A program made the translations under genes and the position numbers. The notes under the pieces were generated by a model. It saw only the letters and a program-made list of their open reading frames with translations. It made no database searches and was not told where the DNA came from. A stretch of 64,000 bases of DNA from Streptomyces tardus (GTDB lineage: Bacteria > Actinomycetota > Actinomycetes > Streptomycetales > Streptomycetaceae). The stretch covers positions 4,615,510 to 4,679,509 of the forward strand of contig NZ_JAELVF020000001.1 of NCBI RefSeq assembly GCF_018101125.2. Direction: 5' to 3'. This document shows, in pieces, positions 34,723 to 42,966 of the stretch (position 1 is its first letter; each line of letters opens with the position of its first letter).

Positions 34723-36560
34723 ACGACCGCACCGCACAGGACCCGACCGCACAGGACCCGACCGCACCCGGCCCGATCGCCCAGGACCCGACCGGGCACG
34801 ACCCGACCGCCCTCGGCGAGCCACCCGAGGCACCCGAGGCACCCGAGCCACCCGAGCCACCCGAGCACCCTGAGCGGCCCGAACCGCCGCCGGACCGGCC
34901 CGCCCCGGAGCCCGATCGGCTCGCCACCGGCCCCCCGAAGCCCGCCGACAGACCCACCGACACCTCGCCGCTGGGTCGGGTGCTCGCGCGCGCCGCCGTC
35001 TGGACCGCCGCGCTCACCGCGCTCGGCTCACTGCTGGGACTCATCCGGGACCAGACCATCGCCCACCTCTTCGGTGCGGGCAGCGACACCGACGCGTTCC
35101 TCGTCGCCTGGACGGTGCCGGAGTTCGCCTCCACCCTCCTGATCGAGGATGCGATGGCGCTGGTCCTGGTCCCGGCGGTCAGCCTGGCGCTCGCCCGGCG
35201 CGCCGAGCAGTCGGGCCGCCCGCTGGACCCGGTGCGCGAGCTGGTCGCCGGCACCCTGCCGCGTCTGGCGCTCGTACTGGCCGCCGTGGCGGGGTGCGCG
35301 GCGCTGGGCGCGCCGCTGTTCGTCGCGGCTCTGGCTCCCGGCCTGGAAGACCCTCAACTGGCCGTTCAATGCACCCGGTTGACCGCACTGACGCTGCTGA
35401 GCTTCGGCATCACCGGCTACTTCAGCGCCACCCTGCGCGCCCACCACTGCTATCTGCCGCCCGCGGCCGTGTACGCCGTGTACAACCTCGGCATCATCGC
35501 CACCGTCCTGCTGCTGCACGACCGCTGGGGCGTGGTGGCCGCCGCGGCCGGTGTCGCGGTCGGCGGTGCGCTGATGACGCTCGTCCAGCTGCCGTCGTTC
35601 CTGCGCAGACTGCCGCGCCGAAGCCCCGCACCCCGGCTGCGCGGCCGTGCCCGGGCACCCCGGTCGCTGATCAGCGTCGGGCTGCTGGCGCCGGTGGTGA
35701 CGTTCGCACTGGGCCGCCAGGCGCAGGTGCTGGTCGAACGGTTCCTCGGCTCAGAATTGCCCGCGGGCGCGATCTCGCACCTGAACTACGCGCAGAAGAT
35801 CGCCCAACTGCCCATGGTGCTCTCGCTGATGGTCTGCACGGTCACCTTCCCGGTGGTGGCCAGGGCGATGGCCGAGGGCCGGCGGGAGGACGCCCGCCGA
35901 CGGGTGGAGCGCGACCTCTCGCTCGCCGCGCTGATCGTGCTGCTGGGCAGCGCGTACGTCCTGGCGCTGGCCCCGCAGATCGTCGAAGTCCTCTTCCAGC
36001 GCGGCGCGTTCACCGCCTCCGACACCGCCGCCACCGCAGCGGTGATGCGGGTGTACGCGCTCGGGCTGCTCGGCCACAGCATGGTCGGAGCGCTGGCCCG
36101 GCCGTTCTTCTCCGCCGCGCGCCCGACCTGGTACCCGGCGCTGGCCATGGGCACGGGGCTCGCCGCCACCATCGCCCTCGGAGCGTTCGCCACGCCGCAC
36201 TGGGGGATCCACGGCATCGCCGGGGCCAACGCCGCCGGCATCACCCTTGCCGCGCTGCTCCTGCTGCGCGGTCTCAGCCGCCGCATGATCGCCATCGAGG
36301 TGCCCGCGGTGCTGGGCGGTGTCGGCCGACTGCTGGTGGCCGCCGCCGCGGCAGCCGGCGCCGGGCTGCTCGCCGTCCCGCTCTTCGGCGGCGCCGCGCT
36401 GCCCGCGGCGGTGCTCGGGGCGGCGCTGGTGGCCGCGGTCTTCACCGCCGCCGCGCTGCTGCTGCGCGCACCTGAGGTGCCGCCACTGATGTCCGCCGCT
36501 CGCCGCGCCGTGGGGCGAGCCGTCACCCGAGTCGAACGAAAGGTGCGTCATGTCCGCTGA
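34719..36560 (+). CDS. MurJ/Wzx-like lipid-linked oligosaccharide flippase
   Basis: 613 residues. Residues 1-85 are a cytoplasmic tail of repeats (AQDPT units, then Pro/Glu PEAPEPPEPPEHPE). The MviN/MurJ core with about 14 membrane helices follows: SLLGLIRDQTIAHLFGAGSDTDAFLVA, LINE-type LNYAQKIAQLPMVL, LFQRGAFTASDTAAT. MOP-superfamily flippases move lipid-linked glycans across the membrane. The polysaccharide operon context favours a dedicated Wzx role over the essential lipid II MurJ. It overlaps the next gene by 11 bases. Confidence 0.88.
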   Translation: MNDRTAQDPTAQDPTAPGPIAQDPTGHDPTALGEPPEAPEAPEPPEPPEHPERPEPPPDRPAPEPDRLATGPPKPADRPTDTSPLGRVLARAAVWTAALTALGSLLGLIRDQTIAHLFGAGSDTDAFLVAWTVPEFASTLLIEDAMALVLVPAVSLALARRAEQSGRPLDPVRELVAGTLPRLALVLAAVAGCAALGAPLFVAALAPGLEDPQLAVQCTRLTALTLLSFGITGYFSATLRAHHCYLPPAAVYAVYNLGIIATVLLLHDRWGVVAAAAGVAVGGALMTLVQLPSFLRRLPRRSPAPRLRGRARAPRSLISVGLLAPVVTFALGRQAQVLVERFLGSELPAGAISHLNYAQKIAQLPMVLSLMVCTVTFPVVARAMAEGRREDARRRVERDLSLAALIVLLGSAYVLALAPQIVEVLFQRGAFTASDTAATAAVMRVYALGLLGHSMVGALARPFFSAARPTWYPALAMGTGLAATIALGAFATPHWGIHGIAGANAAGITLAALLLLRGLSRRMIAIEVPAVLGGVGRLLVAAAAAAGAGLLAVPLFGGAALPAAVLGAALVAAVFTAAALLLRAPEVPPLMSAARRAVGRAVTRVERKVRHVR

Positions 36561-37353
36561 CCAGGCGTCCGCACACCGCAACCCCATTCCGCGCGCGCGC
36601 CGCACACCGCTGCCGCCGTGGATCCTGATGTACCACTCCGTCGCCCTGACCGCGCAGGACCCGTACCAGATCACCGTCTCCCCGCACCGCCTCGACCAGC
36701 AGCTGCACTGGCTCGCCCGCAGCGGTCTGACGGGTGTCAGCGTGCGCGAACTGCTGCGCGCCAGGGCGGCCGGACGCGGCTCGGGACTGGTCGGGCTGAC
36801 CTTTGACGACGGCTACGCCGACTTCGTCGAGCACGCGCTGCCGCTGCTGCGGCGACACGACTTCGGGGCCACTCTCTTCGTACTGCCCGGCAGGCTCGGC
36901 AAGGACAACGCCTGGGACCCGCTCGGGCCGCGCAAACCGCTGCTGACGGCGGAGGGCATCCGGGCGGCGGCCCGCGCCGGCGTCGAGATCGGCTCGCACG
37001 GGCTCCAGCACGCGAACCTCCCGGCCGGCGACGACACCGTGCGCAAGCAGGAGACCGCCTACAGCAGGCAGTTGCTCCGCGACATCACCGGCCGGGCGCC
37101 CGAGGGCTTCTGCTACCCCTACGGCGCGGTCGACGAACGCTCGGCGCTGGCGGTGCGCAGGGCCGGGTACAGCTACGCCTGCGCCATCGACCCCGGCACG
37201 CTCACCGGCCCGTACGCCCTGCCCCGCGCCTACATCGGCCAGAACGACGGACGGTTGCGGCTCCAGCTCAAGCGCATGCTGCACCCGCTGCGCCGGCGCC
37301 CGCTCGGCGAGGAGCCCCAACTGCCCACCGTCGGCAGGGAGGCGAGCCGATGA
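36550..37353 (+). CDS. Polysaccharide deacetylase (NodB domain, CE4)
   Basis: 267 residues. Motif 1 is TFDDGYADF with the catalytic Asp and metal Asp; motif 2 is SHGLQHANL with the metal histidines; motif 3 is FCYPYGAVDE. There is no signal peptide, so it may act on the lipid-linked intermediate in the cytosol or be exported otherwise. It likely removes N-acetyl groups from an amino sugar in the repeat unit. Overlaps the previous gene by 11 bases and the next by four (ATGA). Confidence 0.9.
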   Translation: MSADQASAHRNPIPRARRTPLPPWILMYHSVALTAQDPYQITVSPHRLDQQLHWLARSGLTGVSVRELLRARAAGRGSGLVGLTFDDGYADFVEHALPLLRRHDFGATLFVLPGRLGKDNAWDPLGPRKPLLTAEGIRAAARAGVEIGSHGLQHANLPAGDDTVRKQETAYSRQLLRDITGRAPEGFCYPYGAVDERSALAVRRAGYSYACAIDPGTLTGPYALPRAYIGQNDGRLRLQLKRMLHPLRRRPLGEEPQLPTVGREASR

Positions 37354-38498
37354 GAGCGCTGCACATCATCACCGGTCTGGGAGTGGGCGGCGCCGAGCAG
37401 CAGCTGCGGCTGCTGCTGCGCCATCTCCCACTGGACTGCGACGTGGCGACCCTCACCAACCCCGGCCCGGTCGCCACCGGCATCCGGGCCGACGGACGAC
37501 GCGTCTTCCACCTCGACATGCGGGGCAACCGCGACCTGTCCGCACTGCCCAGGCTCACCGGACTCATCCGGCACGGCCGCTACGACGTGGTCCACACCCA
37601 TCTCTACCGGGCCTGTGTCTACGGCAGGGCCGCCGCCCGGCTCGCCGGTGTGCGTGCGGTCATCGCCACCGAACACTCCCTGGGCGCCGCGCAGATCGAG
37701 GGCCGCCCGCTCAGCCTCGGCAACCAGGCGCTCTACCTCGCTTCCGAGCGGCTCGGCGCCACCACCGTCGCGGTCTCCGACACCGTCGCCCGGCGGCTGC
37801 GCGACTGGGGCGTGCCCAGGCCGCGCATCGAGACCGTGCCCAACGGCATCGAGGCGGCGCGCTTCCGCTTCGCCCCCGCCGCGCGCAAGGGAGCACGGGC
37901 GCTGCTCGGCATCCCGCCCGGCGCCTACGTGGTGGGTGCGGTGGGCCGCCTGGTGCCGGGCAAGCGGTTCGACGGGCTGCTGCGGTCGGTCTCCGCACTC
38001 CCGCAGGCACGGCTGCTGCTGGTCGGCGACGGACCGGAGCGGGAGAACCTGCTGCGGCTGGCGTCGGAACTGGGCTGTGCGGATCGGATGCTGCTGCCGG
38101 GCGAGAGCAGCGATCTGCCGTCCAGCAGCGCACCTCCGCTGCCGGTACTGCTGGCCGCGATGGACGTGCTGGCCTCCCCGTCCCGCGAGGAGGCGTTCGG
38201 ACTGGTGGTGTTGGAGGCGCTCGCCGCCGGCCTGCCGGTACTGCACGTCACCTGCCCGGCGATCGACGAACTCCCGGCCAACGAGGCGCCCGGAGCCCGC
38301 CGTATCGGCCCGGAGCCCGCCGACCTCGACGCGGCGCTGCAACAGCACCACCGCGCCTGGGCGTTGGGCCTGCCGACCCGCCTGCCCGTACCCCGTGCGG
38401 TCGAGCGCTACGACATCTCCCGCAGCGCCGACCGACTGATGGCCATCTACGAGCGTGCCGCCGGCGCACGCATCGGCAACCAGGTGAGTGAACGATGA
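37350..38498 (+). CDS. GT4-family glycosyltransferase
   Basis: 382 residues, GT-B fold: N-terminal ALHIITGLGVGGAEQQLRLLL, middle VVHTHLYRACVYGR, ATEHSLG, VPNGIEAARF, and the donor-site region MDVLASPSREEAFGLVVLEALAAGLPV. It is the second glycosyltransferase of the operon. The stop overlaps a downstream ATG (38495) that is now a dead-end copy of the Wzz-like start. Its last 56 nucleotides (from 38443) belong to the inverted triplication, and another piece (38354-38434) recurs inverted at 38850-38930. Confidence 0.9.
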   Translation: MRALHIITGLGVGGAEQQLRLLLRHLPLDCDVATLTNPGPVATGIRADGRRVFHLDMRGNRDLSALPRLTGLIRHGRYDVVHTHLYRACVYGRAAARLAGVRAVIATEHSLGAAQIEGRPLSLGNQALYLASERLGATTVAVSDTVARRLRDWGVPRPRIETVPNGIEAARFRFAPAARKGARALLGIPPGAYVVGAVGRLVPGKRFDGLLRSVSALPQARLLLVGDGPERENLLRLASELGCADRMLLPGESSDLPSSSAPPLPVLLAAMDVLASPSREEAFGLVVLEALAAGLPVLHVTCPAIDELPANEAPGARRIGPEPADLDAALQQHHRAWALGLPTRLPVPRAVERYDISRSADRLMAIYERAAGARIGNQVSER

Positions 38499-38750
38499 CG
38501 CAGACCGAACAGGCGCCCCCCGCCTCCGAGTCCGCCCCCGGGCCCGGGGGCGGACTCGGAGGCGGGGGGCGCCTGTTCGGTCTGCGTCATCGTTCACTCA
38601 CCTGGTTGCCGATGCGTGCGCCGGCGGCACGCTCGTAGATGGCCATCTACGAGCGTGCCGCCGGCGCACGCATCGGCAACCAGGTGAGTGAACGATGACG
38701 CAGACCGAACAGGCGCCCCCCGCCTCCGAGTCCGCCCCCGGGCCCGGGGG
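38438..38750. repeat. Perfect inverted triplication (100-bp period) across the glycosyltransferase/Wzz junction
   Basis: 38443-38542 is followed by its exact inverted copy (38543-38642) and then an exact direct copy (38643-38742), so copies 1 and 3 are offset by exactly 200 bp. Counting palindromic ends, the arms are 105 bp (centre 38542/38543) and 108 bp (centre 38642/38643), with no spacer. The turns are at cccccgggcccggggg and gatggccatc. It includes the glycosyltransferase end and the Wzz-like start. Confidence 0.97.
38495..38638 (+). pseudogene. Dead-end duplicate of the Wzz-like gene start
   Basis: The first copy of ATG ACG CAG ACC opens a frame that turns into the inverted copy after about 18 codons (after ESAPGPG) and stops at TAG 38636-38638, 47 codons in all. 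If the triplication is an assembly error, this feature does not exist. Confidence 0.45.
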
Positions 38751-40140
38751 ACCGGAGGGCCGCGGCGACTCCGCGTCCCCCGGGGCGCACCAGCAGGGCG
38801 AGGCCGCCGACCAGTCCGCCGGTGCAGGCGCCGACCGCGGTGGCCACCGCGGTCGGCGCTGCGGGAGATGTCGTAGCGCTCGACCGCACGGGGTACGGGC
38901 AGGCGGGTCGGCAGGCCCAACGCCCAGGCGTACGGCCGGATCGCGACCAGCCCCGCCGTACTCGCTGCCGCCCAGCGCACCTCCGGGGTGGCGACTGTCC
39001 CGTACCCGGCTCCGCACAGGGCCCCCAGCGCGACACCCGCGGCCAGCGGCCACCAGCGCGGCAACGTCAACCGCCGCAGCCGCGCCGCGCGGACGGGTCG
39101 GCGCGGCTGCGGCGCGGCTGCGGCGGTTGACGTTGCCGCGCTGGTGGCCGCTGGCCGCGGGTGTCGCGCTGGGGGCCCTGTGCGGAGCCGGGTACGGGAC
39201 AGTCGCCACCCCGGAGTACAGCGCGACCGGTTACGTCGTGGCGGTGCCGGGTGAGCGGGGCGACCCGGCGACCGCGCTCGGCTTCGCCCAGGCGTACGGC
39301 CGGATCGCGACCAGCCCCGCCGTACTCGCTGCCGCCCAGCGCACCTCCGGGGTGCCGTTGCCCGAACTGCGCGAGCGGGTACGGTCGGCCACCTCTCCCG
39401 ACGCTCCGATGATCGAGATCACCGGCACCGCCACCCACCCGCAGCGGGCTGCGTCGACCGCCAACGCGGTCGCCGCCGCACTGACCGACTCCAGCCGGGA
39501 CGCGGCGCGCAGCACCGGCGTACGGCTGACGGTGCTGACCGCCGCCCACGCGCCGACCGCGCCCAGCTCCCCGGCCACCCCGGTGGCCACCGCGGTCGGC
39601 GCCTGCACCGGCGGACTGGTCGGCGGCCTCGCCCTGCTGGTGCGCCCCGGGGGACGAGCCGGCGGACGCACCGCGGCGACACCGGAGCAGCCACGGACCG
39701 ACGACCCCGGCCTGCTCGACGACCCCGGGCCGGTCGGCGGGAACGAGCCGTCTGCTGCGGTCGGTTCGTTCGAGGCCGTCGCGGCGTCCGCGCCGGAGGG
39801 CCGTTTCACCACTCGCCGCGACCCCGCTCCGGCGAAGTCGTCGACCAAAGCCCTGCGCAAGCCCCCGACGAAGTCCTCGCCCACCTCCCCGACGAAGTCC
39901 TCCGCCCGAACCCGGCCCAGGACCTCGGACGACACCACGGCCACCACCTCGGAAGGGCAGGCGGACGTGACGGCGAGCGGGACGACCGCAGCCGGGAAGC
40001 AGGGCGCGACCTCCGGTGGGAGGAGCCGCAAGCGCACGACGCCGCGGCGCACCGGGCCCGTCGAACAGTCCCGCACGCCCGCGCAGGAACAGCTCACGAC
40101 CGCCGCCTCCGAGGAGACCCCGAACGGAGCGGCACGGTGA
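38695..40140 (+). CDS. Wzz/chain-length-determinant-like membrane protein with mosaic N-terminus
   Basis: 481 residues as read. Residues 149-170 are membrane helix 1 (WWPLAAGVALGALCGAGYG), followed by a Wzz-like extracytoplasmic domain (ATALGFAQAYGRIATSP, GVPLPELRERV, ITGTATHPQRAASTANAVAAAL), helix 2 at about 298-317, then a 160-residue Lys/Thr/Pro-rich tail. Such proteins set polymer length or act as co-polymerase. Residues 27-132 are encoded entirely by inverted and direct copies of nearby DNA (38774-39088, 315 bp, exactly 105 codons), so that part is probably not genuine protein. It keeps frame to the GTGA overlap with the acyltransferase. Confidence 0.75.
   Translation: MTQTEQAPPASESAPGPGGPEGRGDSASPGAHQQGEAADQSAGAGADRGGHRGRRCGRCRSARPHGVRAGGSAGPTPRRTAGSRPAPPYSLPPSAPPGWRLSRTRLRTGPPARHPRPAATSAATSTAAAAPRGRVGAAAARLRRLTLPRWWPLAAGVALGALCGAGYGTVATPEYSATGYVVAVPGERGDPATALGFAQAYGRIATSPAVLAAAQRTSGVPLPELRERVRSATSPDAPMIEITGTATHPQRAASTANAVAAALTDSSRDAARSTGVRLTVLTAAHAPTAPSSPATPVATAVGACTGGLVGGLALLVRPGGRAGGRTAATPEQPRTDDPGLLDDPGPVGGNEPSAAVGSFEAVAASAPEGRFTTRRDPAPAKSSTKALRKPPTKSSPTSPTKSSARTRPRTSDDTTATTSEGQADVTASGTTAAGKQGATSGGRSRKRTTPRRTGPVEQSRTPAQEQLTTAASEETPNGAAR
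38774..39088. repeat. Mosaic of inverted and direct copies joined by 10-bp overlaps
   Basis: Blocks: 38774-38849 is 39581-39656 inverted; 38844-38859 is 39587-39602 direct, after a turn at ggtggccacc; 38850-38930 is 38354-38434 inverted; 38921-38990 is 39285-39354 direct; 38981-39088 is 39109-39216 inverted. Adjacent blocks share exactly 10 bases at three junctions (cggtcggcgc, cgcccaggcg, ctccggggtg). Matches are perfect. Block lengths are 70-108 bp, like short reads. Confidence 0.95.
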
Positions 40141-41297
40141 GCGGGGCCGAACCGTCCGCGATGCGGGTGACGTTGTGCCGCGACCCGGACGGGCTCGCCG
40201 CGCTCGCGCCGGAGTGGGCGCGACTGCACCGCGCCTGTGGGACCGCGACCCCCTTCCAGAGCCATGCCTGGCTGCACTCCTGGTGGCTCTCCTACGGCGT
40301 ACCGAACCGGCTGCGGGTGGTCCTGGTGCGCGAGGGCGACCGACTGGTGGGCGCGGCGCCGCTGATGCTGACCCACCAGCCGTACCCGGTACTGGTGCCG
40401 CTGGGCGGGGGGATCTCGGACTTCTTCGACGTCCTGCTCGACGACGACCGGGCCGGCCCCGCCGGACGGGCGCTGACCCGGGGGCTGGAGCGGCTCGCCC
40501 GCACCGCGCTGCTGGATCTGCGCGAGGTGCGCCCGCACGCCGCCGTCGAACGGGTCCACCGGGAGTGGGACGGGCCCACGCGGCGGCGCGCCGACTCGGT
40601 CTGCCTGGAACTGCCCGGCGCACCGCTGCCGGAGCTGCTCCAGCGCCTGCCGGGACGCAACGCCCGTCGGTTCCGGGCCAAGCTGCGGAGGCTGGAGGCG
40701 CTCGGTATCGAGGAGCGCACCGTGCCGCCGCACGAGGTCGCCGGCGCGGTGGGCACCATGCTCCGACTGCACGGTATGCAGTGGCGCGGGCGCGGTGTGA
40801 CCCCCGAGCATCTGCGGCCCCGGTTCGCCGAGCACCTGGTGCGGGCCACCAGCCAGATGGTGCGCAGCGGCGACGCCGTGCTCACCGAGTTCCGGCTCGG
40901 CGGCCGGGTGGTGGCGGGTGATGTGACGCTGCTCTCCGCGGAGTTGGCGGGCGGCTACCTCTACGGTGCGCACCCCGAGCTGCGCGAGCAGAAGGTCGAC
41001 ATCACGACAATGCTGTTGCGGCACGACGCCCGCCAGGTGACCGAGAGCGGGCGACGAGTGCTGAGCATGCTGCGCGGCACCGAACCGTACAAGCAGCACT
41101 GGCGCCCCGAACGGGTCGTCAACCAGCGGCTGTTGCTGTCCGGTCGGACCACGGCCCCGGCGCTGCTGGTGCATCTGGCCCGACTGGACGCACGCGACCG
41201 GTTGGCCGACGCCGTACGGGACCGGCTGCCGGAGCTGCGGCGTCGGGCCGAGCGACTGCGCGCAGCGGTCCCGTGGTCGGCCGGCGGTACGGGGTGA
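40137..41297 (+). CDS. CelD/BcsL-type GNAT acyltransferase
   Basis: 386 residues from GTG 40137 (GTGA overlap with the Wzz-like gene). FemAB-like double-GNAT fold of the CelD group: TPFQSHAWLHSWWLSYG near residue 40, LVREGDRLVGAAPLML, RNARRFRAKLRRLEALG, and a C-terminal GNAT core LTEFRLGGRVVAGDVTLL with LYGAHPELREQKVDITTMLLRHD. Such enzymes transfer acyl or aminoacyl groups onto polysaccharides. It ends the coupled operon. Confidence 0.85.
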   Translation: MSGAEPSAMRVTLCRDPDGLAALAPEWARLHRACGTATPFQSHAWLHSWWLSYGVPNRLRVVLVREGDRLVGAAPLMLTHQPYPVLVPLGGGISDFFDVLLDDDRAGPAGRALTRGLERLARTALLDLREVRPHAAVERVHREWDGPTRRRADSVCLELPGAPLPELLQRLPGRNARRFRAKLRRLEALGIEERTVPPHEVAGAVGTMLRLHGMQWRGRGVTPEHLRPRFAEHLVRATSQMVRSGDAVLTEFRLGGRVVAGDVTLLSAELAGGYLYGAHPELREQKVDITTMLLRHDARQVTESGRRVLSMLRGTEPYKQHWRPERVVNQRLLLSGRTTAPALLVHLARLDARDRLADAVRDRLPELRRRAERLRAAVPWSAGGTG

Positions 41298-41350
41298 GCC
41301 CGCGTGTCGCCGCCGTACGCTCCTCCCGCGAACCCGTCGCCGGCCCGACC

Positions 41351-41470
41351 GGTCCGCACGGGGCCGGTCCGCACGGGGTCGGCTCGCGCAGGGTCGGCTC
41401 GCACAGGGTCGGCTCGCACGGGGCCGGTCCGCACGGGGCCGGTCCGCACGGGGTCGGCTCGCGCAGGGCC
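41351..41470. repeat. 15-bp tandem array, eight units
   Basis: Eight contiguous 15-bp units run from 41351 to 41470, alternating two main types, ggtccgcacggggcc and ggctcgcgcagggtc, with hybrid forms between them. The array is in the 257-base spacer between the convergent acyltransferase and glycosidase genes. No gene is supported there. Confidence 0.9.
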
Positions 41471-41554
41471 ACACCACGCACGGGTGGTCCGCGCGTTCGC
41501 GGCAGGGCGCGGCCGGTGCACGGGCGGGGAGCCGCACCGCCCGTGCACCCGGCC

Positions 41555-42814
41555 TCAGTCGGAGGCCTCCCGGCGGCTTCCCTCGGGGGTCTCGGCCGGC
41601 AACTCCGGTCGTGCGCACCCCTGTTCGTCACCGCGCCCGGCCCACTCGTGCAGCGGCAGCGTCGGACAGCGGGCGGCGCCGGAGACGGACGGGTCGGGGC
41701 GTACGCCCTCCTCTCGCCCGGCGTGCTCGACCAGCCGTTCGGCGATCTCCTTGCGGAAGATCGCCGCGGAGCGCGGGTTCTCCGAGCACTGCCAGACTCC
41801 GTGCGGGCAGTAGTCGGAGATCGTCTGGTACAGCGGCCGGTGCTCCTTCATCCAGTCCAGCATCCGCCGCATGTAGTCGTCGTTGTCGCCGTTGCGGAAG
41901 AGGCCCCACTCCGGATAGGAGATCGGCTTGCCGCGTGCGGCGGCGAAGTCGACCTGGTGCCGCAGACCGTAGGGCTGGTTGATGTGGTCGTCGAAGTCGT
42001 CGCCCGGCGGCTGGTCGTAGGAGTCCATACCGATGATGTCGACGACGTGGTCGCCCGGGTAGCACTTGGTCCAGGGGATGTCGTCGGTGCCGCGGTTGGG
42101 GGCGAAGTCGAAGCGGAAGTCCTGGCCCGCCACGCCGCGCATCGCGCCCACGATGCGCTTCCAGTAGGCCTTCCACGCGTCCGGATCCGGCCCGCAGCGG
42201 TGGGTGTAGGTCGTGCCGTTCATCTCCCAGCCCAGCACCACGATGGTGTCCGGCACGCCGAGGTCGACCAGGCGCCGGGCCAGCTTCGTGAAGTGCCGGT
42301 CGAACTGCCCGTCGGCGCCCGCCCTGAGCAGCTCGCGCACCTCGTGGTCGGGGACGTTCTCCTCGTTGCGCTCCAGCATGGGCACGTTCAGCACGAACAG
42401 CCGGTCCTGCTTCTCCTGCCGCCAGCGGGCCCAGCCCTCCAGCAGCCCCGGCGTCCCCTCGATGTTGGACCACAGATCGCCCGGCAGGTAGGTGTGGCCC
42501 ACGCGCAGCCCCGAGTCGCCCAGCCAGCGCTCCATCGCGCCGAGGCGCGGAATGGTTTCGGGCCCCGAGGCCAGAAAGGCGCCGACCGCGCCGGGGACCT
42601 GCTGCCCGCCGCCCGCCCTCGGCGCGCCCGGCCCGGCTGCCGGACCGCTGGAACCGCCCGGTGGGTTCGCCGTGTTCGGCGGGGGAGCCGCGTCGCTGCG
42701 GGCGTCACCGAGCCCGTCCCGGTCCCGGTCGAGGTCGTACGGGCCCGCGAACAGCAGGCCGGCTGCCGCGACCACCGCGCAGCCGCCCGTCAACCAGCGA
42801 CGCCTGTGGGTCAT
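41555..42814 (-). CDS. Secreted GH26-like glycoside hydrolase
   Basis: 419 residues from ATG 42814, with AAGGAG seven bases upstream. A twin-arginine-like N-terminus (THRRRWLTGG) and hydrophobic segment indicate export. A Pro/Gly linker with DLDRDRDGLGD follows. The catalytic domain has VVLGWEMNGTTYTH (acid/base Glu) and GKPISYPEWGLF (nucleophile Glu), as in GH26 mannanases and relatives. Probable role: trimming or releasing the polymer made by the locus. It is divergent from the ATP-grasp gene. Confidence 0.82.
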   Translation of the reverse strand: MTHRRRWLTGGCAVVAAAGLLFAGPYDLDRDRDGLGDARSDAAPPPNTANPPGGSSGPAAGPGAPRAGGGQQVPGAVGAFLASGPETIPRLGAMERWLGDSGLRVGHTYLPGDLWSNIEGTPGLLEGWARWRQEKQDRLFVLNVPMLERNEENVPDHEVRELLRAGADGQFDRHFTKLARRLVDLGVPDTIVVLGWEMNGTTYTHRCGPDPDAWKAYWKRIVGAMRGVAGQDFRFDFAPNRGTDDIPWTKCYPGDHVVDIIGMDSYDQPPGDDFDDHINQPYGLRHQVDFAAARGKPISYPEWGLFRNGDNDDYMRRMLDWMKEHRPLYQTISDYCPHGVWQCSENPRSAAIFRKEIAERLVEHAGREEGVRPDPSVSGAARCPTLPLHEWAGRGDEQGCARPELPAETPEGSRREASD

Positions 42815-42966
42815 GTGGGACTCCTTCCGGACCGGCTGTTGCACCGTTCGGCGCACGACTGAACGTAATCAGCCGATCGCCCTAATGGGCTGTTCGGTTC
42901 TCCGGCCCGTAGCCCATTCGAGGAATGTGTCCCCCACTCGGCCCATTGACGTGAAGGACCGACGCG

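Noticed and set aside
34719..36560. The MviN-like gene as the essential murJ
   Set aside because: It sits inside a coupled polysaccharide operon with polymerase and transferase genes, so a dedicated flippase is more likely. Sequence alone cannot prove it.
38774..39088. Insertion sequence or transposon in the Wzz-like gene
   Set aside because: No transposase, no target-site duplication and all inserted bases come from the immediate neighbourhood.
41351..41470. CRISPR array
   Set aside because: Units are contiguous 15-mers with no spacers and there are no cas genes in the window.
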